DNA of 64,000 bases from Dichomitus squalens LYAD-421 SS1. Its lineage: Eukaryota > Basidiomycota > Agaricomycetes > Polyporales > Polyporaceae. A program made the translations under genes and the position numbers. How positions within the stretch are numbered: position 1 is the first letter of the stretch; the number at the start of each line of letters is the position of its first letter. This document shows, piece by piece, positions 51,359 to 61,796 of this stretch. The stretch covers positions 1,341,390-1,405,389 of the forward strand of contig NW_006766887.1 in assembly GCF_000275845.1 (NCBI RefSeq), read 5' to 3'. Under the pieces are notes generated by a model, which was given only the letters and a program-made list of their open reading frames with translations, did not search any database and had not been told where the DNA came from.

Positions 51359-54300
51359 ATGTCCTCTTACTCCCTCGACGAGGGCGGCTCGCGCCTTCCA
51401 GCCACGCCTACGCTCTCGGCGCCCCCATCAACGAACGGTAAGGCGGGGGGCAGCAGGGCCGGGCTGGTGCCCACAAACAACGTGACGACGAAGGAGGGGA
51501 TCACGGTGCGGACGAGGATCGAGCCGAGCCTGGCGGTCGAGGACGTCATCCGGCAGCTGTGCATCAGCCTCAAGCTCAAGGACCCGCCCGCGATGTACGC
51601 GCTACGGGACGAGAACGACGAGCTGGTGACGAACGATAACATGCGCAAGAAGATCAAGGGGAAGGTGAACCTCAAGTGAGTGGCTCCTCCCGCCGGCTGT
51701 CGTCCGGACATCCGTGTCCCGTGTGTGCTCCTGCCTATATGTGTTCTTGCGCCGCGCAGGCTCGTGAACGCCCCAGCCATCGAGGCCGCGGAGATCGTGG
51801 AGAAGCTGTCCCAGCGGGATGCGAGGCTCGGTCTCGCGCTCACGTCCTTGCGAAAGCTGATACGAGTACGTACTGCGCTTCTGTCATGGTCGTGGAGGGA
51901 CACTGAACCCCACCGAAGGAAGAGCAGTTCGCCAACGAGTTCCTCCAACGAGACGGCCTGCACGAGCTCATCGACGTCATCAACAGTTCTCACGGGAACA
52001 TCCTCGCTGTCAGTGCTCGGTCCCGCTGCTGCTGCCGTCACGTCGATAGCGAAACTGACTGACGTCCGTGCACCATATCAGTACGCCCTCACTGCCATGC
52101 AGAACCTGATGGAGCTCGACTACGGCTGGGCGAACCTCGACAGCTCGTTCATATTGAAGGTCGTGCAGATCCTGTCGTCCGAGCAGTCGCCCATCAACGT
52201 CTGCCGTCCGGCGACGGCGATCCTCAAGAAGCTCGTAGAAGCGGACCCAAGTAGCGCGTCCGGAGTCCACGCGCCGAGCACGAGCAGGGGTCCTCCGTCA
52301 CCTCCGCCTGGGTCCGTGTACAGGTACGGTTTTGACGTCGTGTTCGAGCAGATACGCAAGGAACGGCGGCTGCTAGAGACCGTTGTGAGTCGATTGGGCA
52401 GCGCGGACACGACTATGGCGCTCTACAGGTCCGTCGTCGCGATTTGTAGCCGTGTGTGCGACAGATGTTCACATCCGTGGTAGCATGATGTTGATCAATT
52501 CGTTGCTGGCGCATGCGAGCGACCCTCGGTGGGACGAGTTCATAGCCGAGCTGGAGCGACTCAATGTCCGCAAAGCAGTCATCGTGCGTGCATCGTCTCT
52601 CCCGAAACCGAGACCTTCCGCCTTGCAGCCGTTGACGTCGTTCTTTGCTGCAGCGACTCATGTCATCGCATACCATCGAGGATCTCACGTCGTGCATCCT
52701 GGACTTCCAGGCGAACGTGGTCCGAGTGACGTTCCGGAAGAAGACGACGCTCGTCGAGCCCGACTTCGAGCCTCTGCAGAGCGCCGCCCTGCAGTTCATC
52801 TGGGAGAGGAGCCGCCTTCAGGAGGACCGCGAGGACGCGCTCACGATGGTCAAGTGGCGGAAGCTCGGATTCGAGACGGAAGACATCGGCCACGAGTTCA
52901 GGGAAGTCGGCGTGCTTGGGCTGGATTGCTTGGTAGGTCGTTCGCTAAAGGCTAGAGAGGGCACGGCGCGGATGCTGAAGTGCTGCCTAGACATACTTCG
53001 TGGAAAGGGATTTCGACTATTGGGCGAAGATAGTCCAGGAGCAGCTGAGCCGACCCGAGGAGCGGCGATGTCCGATCGCGAAGGCGTCGAACGAGGTGGT
53101 CGACTTGCTCTCGGAGCACTGGGCTATTTACGAGCCAGGATGTGCGATTTTCTGTTCGATTTCATCACCGCTTTGGCGCGTCATTAATATCTTCGGGCCG
53201 CGCAGATTCGACGTCGACGACGTTCCAGCCGTTCTTCCTCAACTTCTACAAAGTGCATTCGTTGGCTCTCCAATTCTTCCTGCGCATGTGGAACGAGAGC
53301 GGGGCATCCATTGGCGACTTCCCTCGGCTCGTCGCCCTGACCCGAAGCCAGTGCGTGTTCTATTTCCTTCTGCCGCTCGACTACCATCGTTGTTGCCATC
53401 CGATTCCTTGTATCAATGTCCTCTCTCGTGCTTCCCTTCCTGTTCGGGGTGCGCTTGATTGGTGGAATACTTATTAGTCCGTGTGTCCAGAGTAAAGGTG
53501 GCGCTGAAGCGAGAGAACATCCGCCCGTGGCATGAGGTCGAGCAGGAGTTCCTCGAGTGCGAGTACCGCGCCGTCCGCGACCGTCAGATGCAGGAGCTTG
53601 AGATGGAGGACGACATCATGAGCAAGGTGCCCATCCGGTGCGTATCTGCGTGCAGAGCCTATTTTTCGGCGGCTGTACTGACGACTTGCGTTGCATCCTC
53701 TAGCAACCTCCGTGCCAAGCTGTACAAGGAGTCTTTCGAGTTCGTCCGTCAGCAGCGCATCCACTGTTTGCTGGAGGGTGCGTGGTTCATGAATGGCATC
53801 CCCTTGGCCACCACTGTGCCTCGAGACACGCTCAAACGGCCAACACGTCCGTGGAGATTCCTCCGGCTGGTATGTCGTCCTCATTGGTACCTATGTTGGT
53901 CGCGTTCCTGACTATATGCGCTTTTACAGGATGCTGGCTTGAAGTACCTCCATTATGTCGACAGTGCCGTCAAATTTCCCGTTCGGAAAGGTTTAGAAGA
54001 CCTCCCAGAACGCATTGAGATCGCTATGATCAGTGAGGTTGCGACCGGGACCTGCGCACCTTTCCCACATATCCGCGGCGACCAGACCGATGTCCCGCTA
54101 GGAGCGAACTCACCCCTCCTCGCATCCAGCCTGTCCTTCTCCCTCCTCAGCACAAGCGGCGGCTCGCTCGCAGATCAGATCGCCCCAGATCAGGCGCGGT
54201 GGGCAGACTGGACGGACGGCCTCAACATGCTCCGGCGAGACGGCGGCCACGTCGCGTCGCAGGAGACGGAGCTCTTCGTCCAGGCGTTGACGGAGATTGG

Positions 54301-54490
54301 GCTCAAGATCAAGCTGCTCGGTTCGTCTTCTTCGTCTGCTGTCTTCCATTCCAGGTTTGGATGCTGACTGCGCCGTGTTACAGACCTCTCAGGGGAAAAG
54401 GTCGAGATACCGAGCGGCCTCGTGGCTGGCCCGCCGCCCATGAACAGCGATTTCTTCTTCTCAGACTTGTCGTATGATCCTCAGGCATGA
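51359..54490 (+). CDS. ELMO/CED-12 family protein
   Basis: Exons 51359..51675, 51760..51865, 51919..52008, 52082..52428, 52484..52583, 52654..52932, 52991..53141, 53206..53350, 53491..53637, 53704..53869, 53930..54320 and 54384..54490 encode 781 residues. ELMO proteins pair with DOCK exchange factors to activate Rac-type GTPases. The order matches the family: an N-terminal ubiquitin-like and armadillo region (LTSLRKLIREEQFANEFLQR, ALTAMQNLMELDYGW), an ELMO domain at about residues 365-490 (KWRKLGFETEDIGHEFREVG, GVLGLDCL), then a PH-like region from about 560 (LLEGAWFMNG...RPWRFLRLD). Length is close to animal ELMO1. A polarity or hyphal-growth role is inferred from the family. The intron 5 to 12 junctions all preserve family-like sequence. 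Confidence 0.9.
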
Positions 54491-55132
54491 CATCTTTCTT
54501 CCCCGTGCGAAGCCTGATTTGCCGCCTTCTACTGACATCCCTTGCTTCGTCTCATCCGCCACATACACCCATCCCCTACTACTCCCCTATTTACGGCGCT
54601 GTTGACCCCAGTGCGCATCCTGATCATAGCTGTGTATATAGTTGCGCGCGACGAATGCGATATTGATGTATGTAGTACCCCGTCATATCACTTGTTGTCA
54701 GACACCAGTGCGCCCGGACTATCACAGACTGATAGGGTGGAATGTGGACCAAAGGAAAATTTGGCTGGTGTTTGCGTGGATAGTTTCTATTGTGGCGGGT
54801 GCCAGAGACCCTGATCAATCTTTAATGCGGTCGGTGAAGGGATTCTTGCAGTAGGCGAAGGAAAAAAAGGCGTTCGGACTTGTCAGGGTGTGGGTAGTAT
54901 AGAGTGAATTCTATATTCGACATGGTGGTGGTGGCGGCGGTCGAGCATCTACTTAGGAGCACGTGACAGTGTATTGGGATGCCGGCAATCACCGGTTGCA
55001 CACGCCCTGCGCAGTACTAAACACATTCCGATGATATAAGACATGTCTGCTTTCTGATTCTCCGTGCGCCATGTCCGTAAGACTCGGTACGCTAGGTTGC
55101 TACGCGACACTCGCTGACGAATCTTGCACAGA
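54491..55132. other. Intergenic region before F-box gene
   Basis: No gene is seen. A GGTGGTGGTGGCGGCGG microsatellite-like run lies near 54922. A likely 5'-untranslated intron of the F-box gene ends in GCACAG at 55131, directly before its ATG, with a candidate GTAAGA donor near 55079. Confidence 0.45.
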
Positions 55133-57016
55133 ATGAGCTACTACAGTAGCACTGACGCACCTCGGGGAGGTGCGTTCCTCGGTGACTCGAATACTTACAG
55201 AGGACACTCGGACGACCTTCCATATCCCGACTACGCCGACGTCCTTTCAATTCAGGATCGTCATTGCCTTTCGGGTCTGTCCCCGCCTCAGACGAGAGCG
55301 TGGACGCTCCTCAGGATTGAGCGATACAGAGCATGCATCCTGGCTCTCTGTTCTATTCACAACCTCGCGACCCCGCTACACACCTCCCTTCCCACAGAGA
55401 TATTGGTCTATGTCTTCACGCAAATCCGACCGACAAGCCGGAAAGACATCGGTCTGGCACATGTCTGTCGTCTCTGGCGTTCTGTGCTAATGCGGACGTC
55501 CGTGTTCTGGGCAAGTTTGTTGGAAATGAAGATAGACGTCTCTTCAGTCTCCGACAATACCGTGCTATCAACACTATTGAAGAGGTCATCCCCACGTAGC
55601 CTCAGTCTCTACGTATCCGAGTTCCCACCTCTCTTATACGATATCCTGCACCCTCATTTTTCACGTCTTACGCACTTCAAGGCGAGGATATCGCTTGACA
55701 ACCTACCGGAACTGTACGAAGCCCTCAACACTGGAATGCCTACCCTCCAAGCCCTCGAGATTGGCCTTTCTCAGCATGGAGCGGAGTTAGCCAGATCACT
55801 AAGGGAGGCGCGAACCACGAACCCCGATGTGGTCCCTCAGCTCGAAAGGGCTAACGTGCCCTGCCTGCGTACGTTGGTCATCCCTGGCTTCCTTTTCACC
55901 AACTCTTCTGCTCTTCCTTCTCTTCGCAGCCTGAACCTGAGCAACTGCAGCTGCCATTTTTGCAAGTGCCGGTTCAGTCCCCGTCTAACCGTTCTCTTAC
56001 GAGCCCTCGAGCAGGCCGCCAACCTGCGGAGCTTGACATTCCAGCGATGCCTTTTGCATAACACGGAATTCAATGGAGAGCGCCCAATCGTCGCACTGCC
56101 GCATCTGGAGAACTTTGCAGCTTGGGAGACCGTCTTCGTTCTGCGCGAAGTTGTAGCCGTCATCTCGCCTCCGCCTACTGTATCGTTGCAGCTCCGTGTA
56201 TGGCCCGGGAGCGACAGTCTCTCATTTTCTCACTGGCTTCGCCCCCACGCAGGCTACCGGGCGATTCTATCTTCTGTCGATGCAGTACATATCAAGGCCA
56301 CCTGCGTTGGGTCCCAGACGTCCTCATTCGTCATTCGCAGTTATACCGGGAGTGACATACGGCTCTCTATCAACGTTCCCGGGCAGAATGCCATGGTGCG
56401 CTCGATGGTGGCCAATGGCGTGCCGCTCGTAGAAGAGGTGATAAGTCTCTTCGGATCGGCTCCGGTTAACAAGCTCGTCGTGGAAGTCATCGACGGCGTC
56501 CCAAGGCACACGGTCCTCGGTGTACCGGACTGGGTGACGCTATTCACCGCGTTCCCTGGCATAGTGACCGTGGAGGCCGCATTCCGCCATTACTGCTCAT
56601 CGAGCCCCTCGTTACTGCGGCAAACACAGGCCACTGCCGATTGCGTGTTCGATGGCGCACATTGGCAAGGACTGGTGTGGCCTTTGGGCAAGGCCAACCC
56701 CATCGCGCCTCCGATGTGTCCATCGCTCCAGCGACTCGAGATTACAATAGAGGAGGACCGCATGATCTCCCAATTCTACCGTATCCTTGGCGGAGTCCTC
56801 AGAATTCGATTCGAGGCATTCGGGTATCGACTTGCGCACCTTGCGCTACGCGTCCGACCTGAACGCTGTCATGCTCAACGAATACAAAGTCTAGCAGCAT
56901 CGGACTCGACCCGAACATATCCGGAGGAGCTACTCAGGCCGTTCGTAGAAGACCTTCAGGTCAGCATGCAGCGTTCAGGGGATTCGTATAGCCGTAGCAG
57001 CACGCAGGGGGAGTAG
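55133..57016 (+). CDS. F-box protein
   Basis: This single-exon gene encodes 627 residues. The first ATG of the frame is at 55133, just after a likely intron acceptor. An F-box lies at about residues 84-130: SLPTEILVYVFTQI, then GLAHVCRLWRSVLMRTSVFWASL. The remainder has leucine-rich, irregular repeats such as LRTLVIPGFLFTNSS and LRSLNLSN, plus a short cysteine-rich patch (CSCHFCKC). F-box proteins bind SKP1 and present substrates to SCF ubiquitin ligases. Agaricomycetes carry large, fast-evolving families of this kind, and the substrate cannot be inferred. Intronless structure contrasts with its neighbours and is common in this expanded family. Confidence 0.88.
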   Translation: MSYYSSTDAPRGGAFLGDSNTYRGHSDDLPYPDYADVLSIQDRHCLSGLSPPQTRAWTLLRIERYRACILALCSIHNLATPLHTSLPTEILVYVFTQIRPTSRKDIGLAHVCRLWRSVLMRTSVFWASLLEMKIDVSSVSDNTVLSTLLKRSSPRSLSLYVSEFPPLLYDILHPHFSRLTHFKARISLDNLPELYEALNTGMPTLQALEIGLSQHGAELARSLREARTTNPDVVPQLERANVPCLRTLVIPGFLFTNSSALPSLRSLNLSNCSCHFCKCRFSPRLTVLLRALEQAANLRSLTFQRCLLHNTEFNGERPIVALPHLENFAAWETVFVLREVVAVISPPPTVSLQLRVWPGSDSLSFSHWLRPHAGYRAILSSVDAVHIKATCVGSQTSSFVIRSYTGSDIRLSINVPGQNAMVRSMVANGVPLVEEVISLFGSAPVNKLVVEVIDGVPRHTVLGVPDWVTLFTAFPGIVTVEAAFRHYCSSSPSLLRQTQATADCVFDGAHWQGLVWPLGKANPIAPPMCPSLQRLEITIEEDRMISQFYRILGGVLRIRFEAFGYRLAHLALRVRPERCHAQRIQSLAASDSTRTYPEELLRPFVEDLQVSMQRSGDSYSRSSTQGE

Positions 57017-57548
57017 TAGATTCATGATGATTCGTGTTACATTTGACCCGTAGAGCATGGTCATGCGTTCGATGAGATAAAAGCAATAAAATACATGCAG
57101 TTGGATGCAGAATGTCCCTACAACAGCGATATAACGATAGTCCCAACCAAAAAGGTCACCGCTGTAGGATGGGATGGGTCGAGAGGATGAGCTCCCGATG
57201 ATGCAGTTGATGCAATTGTGATGAGATGTATGTACACATGTTGGATGTCGATGCGGGGAGTGGGATGCTGGGATGCGAATGCAACGTGACGACTGATGCG
57301 TGAAAGCTACAAATAGATTGAGTCGGGCAGGAGGCCGATGAGTATGTGAGTATCATTGACGTTTCAACAGAGCGGAGAGGGGGGGAGAAGGACAGTGGGG
57401 GTTGAACCCGGTGACGATGCTTGGAAAAAATAGAGCAAGCCAACCGTGGGCTGGCAGTCCAGTGAACTGCCATGTTTCCAGACGCGCCGCGAAGGCAGAG
57501 ATTGAGAGGAAAAGGATAGTAAAGATGTCCAGAGGCGCGATGGTGCAC
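57017..57548. other. Convergent intergenic spacer
   Basis: This 532-bp spacer lies between the F-box (+) and methylenetetrahydrofolate reductase (-) stop codons. AATAAA sits at 57086 on the plus strand, a possible polyadenylation signal for the F-box gene. No gene is seen. Confidence 0.55.
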
Positions 57549-60138
57549 CTAGTTTGCGGTCCCGTTGGCGGTACCGTTAGTAGCGGTGTGCTTGGCTGCG
57601 TACTCGGCGCCAGCCTTGAAGAACGGCTCGAAGATGGCGTCGGGCTTCTTGTAGTCGTTATGGACGACGTTTACGAGGTAGTATGTGCTCATCATCTCGT
57701 CAATCAGCTGCCGCGAGGATGAGTCGGGTTCATAGAACTGTGCCCACTGACGGCCGAGCTCGTATGCCTCGTCCTGGAACCAGTCAGTTGATCAAGATCA
57801 AGATCATGACAGGCGACACGCGCAGACGGCTCACCTTCCACGCCATAAAGCTGATAGCTTCGACTATGGTCGGCTGGACGATCTCTTTGCCTGGGAACAC
57901 ACCCCAAGTAACAGCGTTGGGTCCCTCAGAGTGGGTGTTGGTACGGAGGTCGCCCCGAGCGTTGATCACGTAGTATGTGATGTTGATGTCGCGCTCGATG
58001 TGCGGGATGAGTAGTTCCAGCAACTCTGGAGGCACGAAGAACTCAAGATACGCCTATACATGCGCCCCAGATGAGCGATCCAAGCGAATAGCAAAACATT
58101 GACAATAAATGATGATACCTTCTGGTAGACATAGCCATTCGCGGGTCCCCATCCGTGCACACGGTCGTCGCTCCTCGCGCCGTCGACGGCAGGCTGCGAA
58201 TTGATGGTGAGGAAGCCGAGCTCGTTCAGCTTCGCAAGCTGCTGCGCAATGATCGTCGTCTCACTCGACGGCGCCGTGTCCGACCAAGGGAGCGCTGAGA
58301 GCTGCCCGAGACAGAACTTGGTGAAGAGCGCGCGGATCTGCTCGACGGTCGTCGGCGTGTCCCAGAGCTTGAGTGCGTCCTCCTTAGACTGCTTGATCCA
58401 GATGCCGTACCCGTCGAGCTCACCGTACGCGGGCGAGCGCGAGTCTCCGAAACGACCGTTCGGGTACTCGTCCCAGTTCTCCGTGCGGGAGAGGTAGGAA
58501 CGGGTGCGATTCGCCCAGAAGATCGGGCGGATGTTCTCCGTTCGACGGTTGGGGGTGAGCGACTGAATGCATGAAGAGCAGTCAGATAAAAGTCGTCGCT
58601 TTGAGTGAGAGTGTTCGGCTTTGGGACGCACCTGCCTCCAGGGAAGGGGCTTGACGACTTCAACGCGGGGAACAAGGTTGAGCTCTTCCAACAGCAACCT
58701 GCAGCCCTTCTCAAGGTTCATGGTATAGAAGTGGAGGCCCTTGATGCCTATGTCCGCAGCGAGGATCTGCCTACACATTTTGGCGACAAGCTTCGTGCCA
58801 AGCTCCCTAACTTTCTCATCGTTATTCTTGTGCGGCTCCAGCTCGTCCAAGAAAAATTGCGGGACCGTGATCTTGGCCAATTGCGTCGCCTTCTGGAAAC
58901 CGTTCCACGTCTGGATCGGCATAATCCCGGGAACGATGGGCACGGTGATACCGGCAGCCCGGGCGGCTTTGACCCAAGCGACGAACATGTTGATGTCGTA
59001 GAACATCTGCGTAAAGATGAAGTTCGCGCCGGCGTCGACCTTGTCTTTGAGGTATTGCATCTCGCGCGCAGCCTCAGCCGGGGGTAGCGTCTGGGTCTGT
59101 GGGTATCCCGCTACCGCGACATCGAAGTAGTCGTCATACTCGGCGCGGATGTACCGCACGAGATCGACGCCGTAGGAGAAGCCTCCCTCGACGGCCTCCC
59201 ACTCCTTGCCGACTGGTGGGTCACCGCGTAGCGCAAGGACGTTACGGCATCCATGCTGCTTCGCTTCCTGTATCATGGAAGGCCATGAGAACCGTTCACA
59301 AGGCAGAGAGCACGGGAGATGGGAGCGGAGCTCCGGCGGGATGAACTACAGTGAATCAGGAACGTCCGACGCATAGTCTTCGCTTTGGTATACTAGTCCG
59401 AGAGCGCGTCGGTCGCACGCGCCCATTGACCGGTGCGATAAGTGCGCCAGACAGGGGATGGTCTATGGGGCTTGCTGGGCTCATTCAATCTTCGGACGTT
59501 CGGCGATTCAAGAGCAGCATGTAGGAGGAAACTGAGGTCTGAGAACCTCCTAGCTCTGAAGGAGACGTCTTCAAGAGCTTGAGCTATTGCAACGGAACGG
59601 TTGGATCAAGAACTAGGAGCAAGATGTATGCGCCTAGAGCATGCATTCCAAGCATACCGGGATTGACAAGCAGGAGTATGGGGTAACATATGGGGAGTGA
59701 ATTCAGATGCTCTTTAGACAACTCACCCTCAGTGCAGTGTCCACCTTCTCCTTCGGCATGCCCGTGCAGGTGAGATGCATACACGTCTCGATACCAATCA
59801 GCTTCTGGCACGTCTTGACAAGCTCTGACGTGAGCTCCGACGACCGTCCTCCCGCGTTCCTGCGCAGAGTCAAAACGCACATCCTCGATTTTCAATATCG
59901 ACTGCCCTGCTCACCATGTGATGTCAACGAACTCAGGGCCCAGTGCGCGCATGCGCTCGATACGGTCCAAAAGGTTTTGGAGACCCTACGATAGAACGAG
60001 CCTGGGTGAATCATATTGCACATGAGGCTAGCGGCGGCCGCGAGCACTGACCTGCGCCGTGCGGGGTGGGAAATATTCGAAAGACCACCAAATGCGGTCC
60101 TCCTTGGCGGCCTGCTCGATTTTGTGGCTGATCTTCAT
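57549..60138 (-). CDS. MET13: Methylenetetrahydrofolate reductase
   Basis: Seven exons, complement(57549..57773, 57835..58053, 58119..58562, 58632..59267, 59727..59859, 59915..59985, 60052..60138), encode 604 residues. The enzyme reduces 5,10-methylenetetrahydrofolate to 5-methyltetrahydrofolate, the methyl donor for methionine synthesis. The FAD-barrel half shows FEYFPPR (catalytic-type E21), DITWNAGG, CMHLTCTGMP, ALRGDPP, and ANFIFTQMFYD. The C-terminal half is the eukaryotic regulatory domain, including WDEYPNGRFGDSRSPAYGEL and VTWGVFPGKEIVQPT. Exon 3 joins exon 4 (TALR/EAKQHGCRN) with no residue gained or lost relative to the family, yet the intron between them is 459 nt, against 54-69 nt for the others. 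WNAGG and ETCMHLTCT favour MET13 over the paralogue MET12. The start has the usual short lead. Confidence 0.95.
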
Positions 60139-60910
60139 GACTGGTCGTAAATTCTAGAAAAGGAGTATTATAGTGTCTATGTATCTTTTGAGGGAGAGGC
60201 GAGGGCACCGAGACGAGGGACAGAAGAGAAGAGCGGGAGAGGGTAGACAAAATCGTGCGAGGCCATCTTCGGCTACTGCATTAAAGTGCTCCGATAGACG
60301 CCCATAGAACCCTTGCGCGCTCACCGCTCGACCATCTCAATTCATGCCCCTCCACCTTCTCCAACCCCGACCGCATATCTTCTGCCGAGATCATCCTTGG
60401 GCCCCTGCTTCTAGCGTAACAAGGAGTGAGGGAGGTGGTCTTTCTGACCGGTCGTTTGTCTGCTGGTACATGTCGTTCAGGGGCGGCCGTTCGTGTAATG
60501 GATTTATTGGCCACGGTCTCTCGTACGACTCGGTCGCTTCATGGGAGGGCAGGCAAGACTGGCAAGTGCAACATGCTTCGCTTCCCTACCTGGGTGAGTC
60601 TGCCGATGTCAACGACATGAGCAGATCACCGCATGGTGGACACGAAGATGGTCCTTTCCCTACCTCTATCGACAGCCGAACGTATGACCATTGCCCCTGC
60701 GGAGCGCAACGTGCTGCGTCGTTTCGTATTGGTTTGGGGTTACTGTCTATGCAAATATGTGCGTCCGTCTGCGAATGCTCCCGGAACGAAGTCTCCGCGT
60801 TCCCACTGCCTTCTGAATTCAGTGGGCGCAAAATACACCGCATGCCGACTATGGGAACAACATCCCGGCGTCAAATGAAACGCACCCAGCTGCGGTCAAT
60901 TAGGCAGCGA
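60139..60910. other. Upstream region of MET13, no gene seen
   Basis: This stretch should hold the MET13 promoter. Plus-strand frames 60344..60940 are open but without motifs. Confidence 0.4.
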
Positions 60911-61363
60911 GTTCACAATTCCACGCAACTGGCTGCGTAGCCACGCATGCACGCAGTCGCGCGTTCGCTTTCGCAGTTACAACACAAGCGTGCAGTCGTG
61001 TAATCGCAGAGTCGGGTAAGCGACGCTAAGGATCCTATTCTTGGTTCTCAGTGGCCCCTGCAACAAAGGTCTGTCCTTGCGCAATGTAGATCGACTATGG
61101 TCCACAATCTGCCATTGATGAAGTTCTCATTGCGCTCAAAATGAGTCTACTGAAGGGGTTTGCAGGATCCATAGACTTGAGCCATGCCCTTCGTCGAACT
61201 CCTGCAGGAGGGCGCTCCAGTTACAACTTACAATAGACGCGCAGTTACACGACTGCATGGCTGCGTATGTACACACAGAGCTTGGCGAGCTTCGCCATCA
61301 ATCGACTGCGTGAATACGTGGTTACGCAGCCTGCTACATAGTCAGTTGCGTGAAATCGTAAAC
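60911..61363. mobile_element. MITE-like imperfect inverted-repeat element
   Basis: The left arm from 60911 and the reverse complement of the right arm ending at 61363 align: GTTCACAATTCCACGCAACT against GTTTACGATTTCACGCAACT. Both continue, after an 11-nt gap on one side, through GGCTGCGTA-CCACG-CACGCAGTC, which ends at 60956 on the left and starts at 61304 on the right. A second internal inverted pair, TGCAGTCGTGTAA (60991..61003) and its complement (61245..61257), lies inside. No coding capacity is seen. Most arm mismatches are C/T or G/A transitions. It sits between MET13 and PUS1; no clear target duplication was identified. Confidence 0.6.
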
Positions 61364-61796
61364 GTTCTCCAATTAGGAGTCATATGGGCCTCTCAAGCAT
61401 TCGACGTTTGAAGCCGAGGCGACGAGTTGCCGAGGACCTCGCCTGCATCCCGGTGATGGATCATGCTATCGCTGGGGAGATTGCAACAGGGCTGCATTTT
61501 CTGTCCGTACGAACTCTGTAGATGCATGGATATGGCAGTCTGTTCCACGTCGTTTCGGTTGAACTTGAACGTCGCGTCGATTCGAGTGTGGCAGACCGAG
61601 GGAACACCAGATACAGAAGTTCTGGTAGACGCTCAGCCACTCCCCGTCGCGCATGCTGAGGCAGCTGAGCAGGCTTCTGGTCACCAGACTCCAGTTTCTC
61701 ACCTCTGCTCGCTATCTGGAGCGTAGCTCATACGCAGTCCATCTAAGGCTCCAACTTGACCGAACGCTCCGCAGAGTAGTGACCTCCAGCGCGATC
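61364..61796. promoter_or_regulatory. PUS1 upstream region
   Basis: This 433-bp stretch lies between the inverted-repeat element and the PUS1 start codon. No gene is supported; an open frame in phase with PUS1 begins at 61653 but has no family likeness. The promoter and leader should be here. Confidence 0.4.

Noticed and set aside
55124..55132. A start upstream of the F-box ATG
   Set aside because: It would use TTG inside what looks like the 3' end of an intron (TTGCACAG); the first ATG at 55133 is preferred.
60923..61351. A CRISPR-like array, because of several short repeats
   Set aside because: The repeats are inverted, unevenly spaced and few; the organism is a fungus. An inverted-repeat transposon fits better.
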